Assembly (NCBI GenBank): GCA_938038815.1
Contig: CALHTF010000099.1
Location: 1-64,000, forward strand
Source of the DNA: an uncultured Acidimicrobiales bacterium
Lineage (GTDB): Bacteria; Actinomycetota; Acidimicrobiia; Acidimicrobiales; SHLQ01
Length of the DNA: 64,000 nucleotides
Direction of reading: 5' to 3'
Under the pieces are notes generated by a model, which had not been told where the DNA came from, did not search any database, and was given only the letters and a program-made list of their open reading frames with translations. Shown piece after piece: positions 61,790-64,000 of the stretch. The translations under genes and the position numbers were made by a program. Every line of letters starts with the position of its first letter. Positions within the stretch are counted from its first letter, which is position 1.

Positions 61790-63529
61790 ATGTCGGTATT
61801 TCGCGACATTGGGCTCGGGCACTATGTCGACGATGTACCGAGCACTCGCTTTCCCGTGTACACCCGCGGCAACGCGGGCGAGGTGTACCCCGAGGTCTTC
61901 TACCCGCTGAGTTACTCGCTGGCCAGCGCCGAGGGCGAACAGGCGATGCGCAGCGCCATGGTCCGCACCGGGTTCGTGTCGGCCGACGAACTCGAAGCCG
62001 ACGCTTCGGTTCCGTCGGGGGTGTTCGCCGGGTACGCCTACCTCAACTTGTCGCTGAATCGGGTGGTCGGGTTGCGGGTTCCGGGTAGCGACCTCGACGC
62101 GGTCGACCGCGGTTTCATGGGCAACTCCGACAATGTGCCGCCTCACGTTCCCCACGCCGATGACAAAGATCTCAAAGCATCGATCAAGGGCCTGCGCCAC
62201 GTCTGGCACGTAACCGGCCTCGGCGAACTGCCCGAACTTGAGGCCGACAAGCGCCAGAGCGATCTCATCCGGGCCGAGCGCGGCGACCCCGCCGAGGCCA
62301 CCGAGGCGGCCTTGCTCGACACGATCACCAAGTTCAAACCCATTTTTGCCCGCATGTTCGAGACCCATCTGGTGGTGTCGGCCCACGCCGCGATGGCGGT
62401 CGGAACACTCGGTGAGTTGTGCCATTCGTTCTTCGACGATCGCGACATGTCGTTGGCGATGCTGGGCGGTATCGGCGATGTCGAGTCGGCCGCCCCGGCG
62501 GCCGAGATGTTCCGCCTCGGCAAGATGGCTGCCGCCGTTCCCGAGGTCGACGCCGCCTTTGAAGCCGGAGTCGCCGGCCTCGACCAACGGCTGCAAGAGC
62601 TGCCTGAGGCGGCGGAGTTCGTCGCCGAATTCGACGGGTTCCTCGAGCGGTTCGGAAGCCGAGGCCCCAACGAGTGGGAAATTGCCTGCCCGACATGGGG
62701 AACCGAACCCGCCCTACCCCTTGCGTTGATCGACCGGATGCGCGGTGCCGACGACAGCCACGACCCCGCCGCCCAAGGGCAGCGTTTGGCCGCCGAACGC
62801 CAAGCAACGATCGATACCGCGCTCGAACGCGTCGGCCCGCTCAAACGAGCCATGCTCAAGCGCTGTATTGGGTCGGCGACGTTCTTGAGCCAAAGTCGCG
62901 AGCGCAGCAAGACCACCGTGGTGCACGCCATTCACACCAGCCGACTCGCCGGCTACGAACTCGGACGGCGGATCGCCGCCCGAAGCAACGGCAACGCAGA
63001 CGACCTTTGGTACGTGGTTATCGACGAGTTCGAGGAGTATCTGGCCGACCCCGATTCGTTCGCCGAGCGGATCGCCGAGCGCCGTCGGGTCCGCGACGAA
63101 CTCGCCCGCCGGGTACCGCCCTTCACGTTCACCGGAACCCAACCGTCGCCCGAGACCTGGCCGCTGCGCGACGAAGTCTCGACCGAACAGGTCGGCGCCG
63201 ACGACGTGCTCACCGGCATTTCTGGTTGCCCCGGTGTTGCCCGGGGCAGGGCCCGGATCGTGCTCGACCCGTCGGACCCGGGCGATATCGGCCCGGGCGA
63301 TGTGCTCATTGCACCCCTCACCGACCCGTCGTGGACGCCACTGTTCGTGCCGGTCGAGGCCGTGGTGGTCGATGTTGGAGCACAACTGAGTCACGCGGTG
63401 ATCGTGTCGCGCGAGCTCGGGATTCCGTGTGCGGTCAGTGTCACCGACGCCACCCGAAAAATTCCCGACGGCGCAACCATCGAAGTCGATGGCACCACGG
63501 GCACCGTGACCATTATCGAACTCCCCTAA
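61790..63529 (+). CDS. PEP-utilising enzyme mobile-domain protein
   Basis: A 579-residue soluble protein. The C-terminal 90 residues form a phosphohistidine swivel domain: SGCPGVARGRARIVLDP, DVLIAPLTDPSWTPLF and GAQLSHAVIVSRELGIPC with the phospho-acceptor His at about 535. The preceding 450 residues are helical and match the linker/central part of PEP-synthase-like proteins, but no ATP-grasp domain is present. It therefore needs a partner to phosphorylate the His, or acts as a regulator. It starts immediately after the PGPGW gene. Confidence 0.85.
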   Translation: MSVFRDIGLGHYVDDVPSTRFPVYTRGNAGEVYPEVFYPLSYSLASAEGEQAMRSAMVRTGFVSADELEADASVPSGVFAGYAYLNLSLNRVVGLRVPGSDLDAVDRGFMGNSDNVPPHVPHADDKDLKASIKGLRHVWHVTGLGELPELEADKRQSDLIRAERGDPAEATEAALLDTITKFKPIFARMFETHLVVSAHAAMAVGTLGELCHSFFDDRDMSLAMLGGIGDVESAAPAAEMFRLGKMAAAVPEVDAAFEAGVAGLDQRLQELPEAAEFVAEFDGFLERFGSRGPNEWEIACPTWGTEPALPLALIDRMRGADDSHDPAAQGQRLAAERQATIDTALERVGPLKRAMLKRCIGSATFLSQSRERSKTTVVHAIHTSRLAGYELGRRIAARSNGNADDLWYVVIDEFEEYLADPDSFAERIAERRRVRDELARRVPPFTFTGTQPSPETWPLRDEVSTEQVGADDVLTGISGCPGVARGRARIVLDPSDPGDIGPGDVLIAPLTDPSWTPLFVPVEAVVVDVGAQLSHAVIVSRELGIPCAVSVTDATRKIPDGATIEVDGTTGTVTIIELP

Positions 63530-63591
63530 AAACCCAGTTCTGATCGCGCTCAGCGTCGTCCAGAGGCGCTCACCGCGAAAATTTCGGGGGT

Positions 63592-64000
63592 TTAGGTGGT
63601 GGCTAGGTGAGCCATGATGGTTTTGCGGACTGCTTTGGAGTCCTCGATCATCGCCATATGGCCGACGGCCGGGATCTCGACGGTGTTGACCGAGCCCTCG
63701 GTGGCGAGCGCTTCAACGAGCGGCGCCGTGCTCTTGGGTGAGCTCATCTTGTCCTTCTGGCCAATGATCACCGTGGTTGGTGCAGCGATGGCCTTGGCCG
63801 CGTCGATCGCACCGAGGTACGAATCGCAGGCGGCAAAGTCAGCCGACAAGCTGCCTTCGGGGCACCGCATGATCAGCTGGGTCGACGACCCGAGCTGCCA
63901 GTAGCCGGGCACGTCGTGGCCGCCGATGTAGGTCGGTTTGTCGTGGGACCACGCGGTCATCAAGTCGGCGGCATGACCCTGGTCGTTGACCGAGGAGTCT
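63592..64000 (-). CDS. Alpha/beta hydrolase, C-terminal part (runs off the window)
   Basis: The frame stays open to the window edge, so only the last ~136 residues are seen. TTVIIGQKDKMSSPKSTAPLVEAL carries the acid-residue strand and VEIPAVGHMAMIEDSKAV the catalytic His, as in alpha/beta hydrolases. The nucleophile elbow lies outside the window. Substrate unknown. Confidence 0.8.
   Translation of the reverse strand, partial: DSSVNDQGHAADLMTAWSHDKPTYIGGHDVPGYWQLGSSTQLIMRCPEGSLSADFAACDSYLGAIDAAKAIAAPTTVIIGQKDKMSSPKSTAPLVEALATEGSVNTVEIPAVGHMAMIEDSKAVRKTIMAHLATT

Overview
The window is high-GC DNA with actinobacterial hallmarks: myo-inositol-phosphate synthase, a RamB-like XRE/IrrE acetate regulator, FHA-cyclase and Ser/Thr kinase signalling, many lipobox proteins, GTG/TTG starts, DUF11-type adhesins ending in a class-E-like sorting signal, and tRNAs with encoded CCA. 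The overall flavour (giant DUF11 surface proteins, PPi-type phosphofructokinase) resembles Acidimicrobiia, but that placement is inference.

Layout. 0.1-3.1 kb: ABC-F protein, PPi-type phosphofructokinase and a small amphi-Trp protein. 3.2-17.1 kb: a 3,330-residue DUF11/SdrD-like surface protein, a cytochrome c-copper monooxygenase-like lipoprotein and a secreted M6-like metalloprotease with RTX repeats. 17.2-25.6 kb: lipoprotein, acyl-CoA synthetase, a minus-strand cluster (thioredoxin-like lipoprotein, YceI protein, unknown protein), TauD-like dioxygenase, dodecin, dodecin-USP fusion, ino1 and a collagen-like protein. 25.6-30.5 kb: OsmC, TetR, molybdopterin oxidoreductase and lipoprotein, flanked by duplicated terminator/tRNA-3'-end-like sequences. 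30.5-43.4 kb: a probable genomic island at tRNA-Lys with a two-component system, two ABC/FtsX export systems, a GH43-like protein and an integrase remnant. 43.4-48.4 kb: tRNA-His, PlsC, a membrane lipoprotein, FHA-cyclase and Ser/Thr kinase. 48.5-56.3 kb: a 2,170-residue repeat protein, a DDAH-like enzyme and tRNA-Arg. 56.3-64 kb: GGDEF-EAL protein, a truncated malate-synthase-like protein divergent from a RamB-like regulator, a PGPGW membrane protein, a phosphohistidine-domain protein and a partial alpha/beta hydrolase.

The most striking item is at 20755-21276 on the minus strand. A thioredoxin/TlpA-like lipoprotein looks broken by two stop codons, but both are UGA, both sit exactly where the two cysteines of the CPFC redox motif should be, the frame is otherwise open and ends in UAG, and a perfect 7-bp hairpin with a GGUC loop follows at bacterial-SECIS distance from both UGAs. 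I read it as a selenoprotein with a Sec-Pro-Phe-Sec (UxxU) active site served by one SECIS element. No selenocysteine machinery gene lies in the window, so the rest of the genome must be checked.

A second theme is island build-up at tRNA-Lys. The 3' end of tRNA-Lys (43319-43394) is repeated exactly for 38 bp at 30466-30503, next to a terminator that is itself duplicated at 25.6 kb. An integrase N-terminal remnant abuts the intact tRNA. This suggests two successive insertions that brought in export and redox genes.
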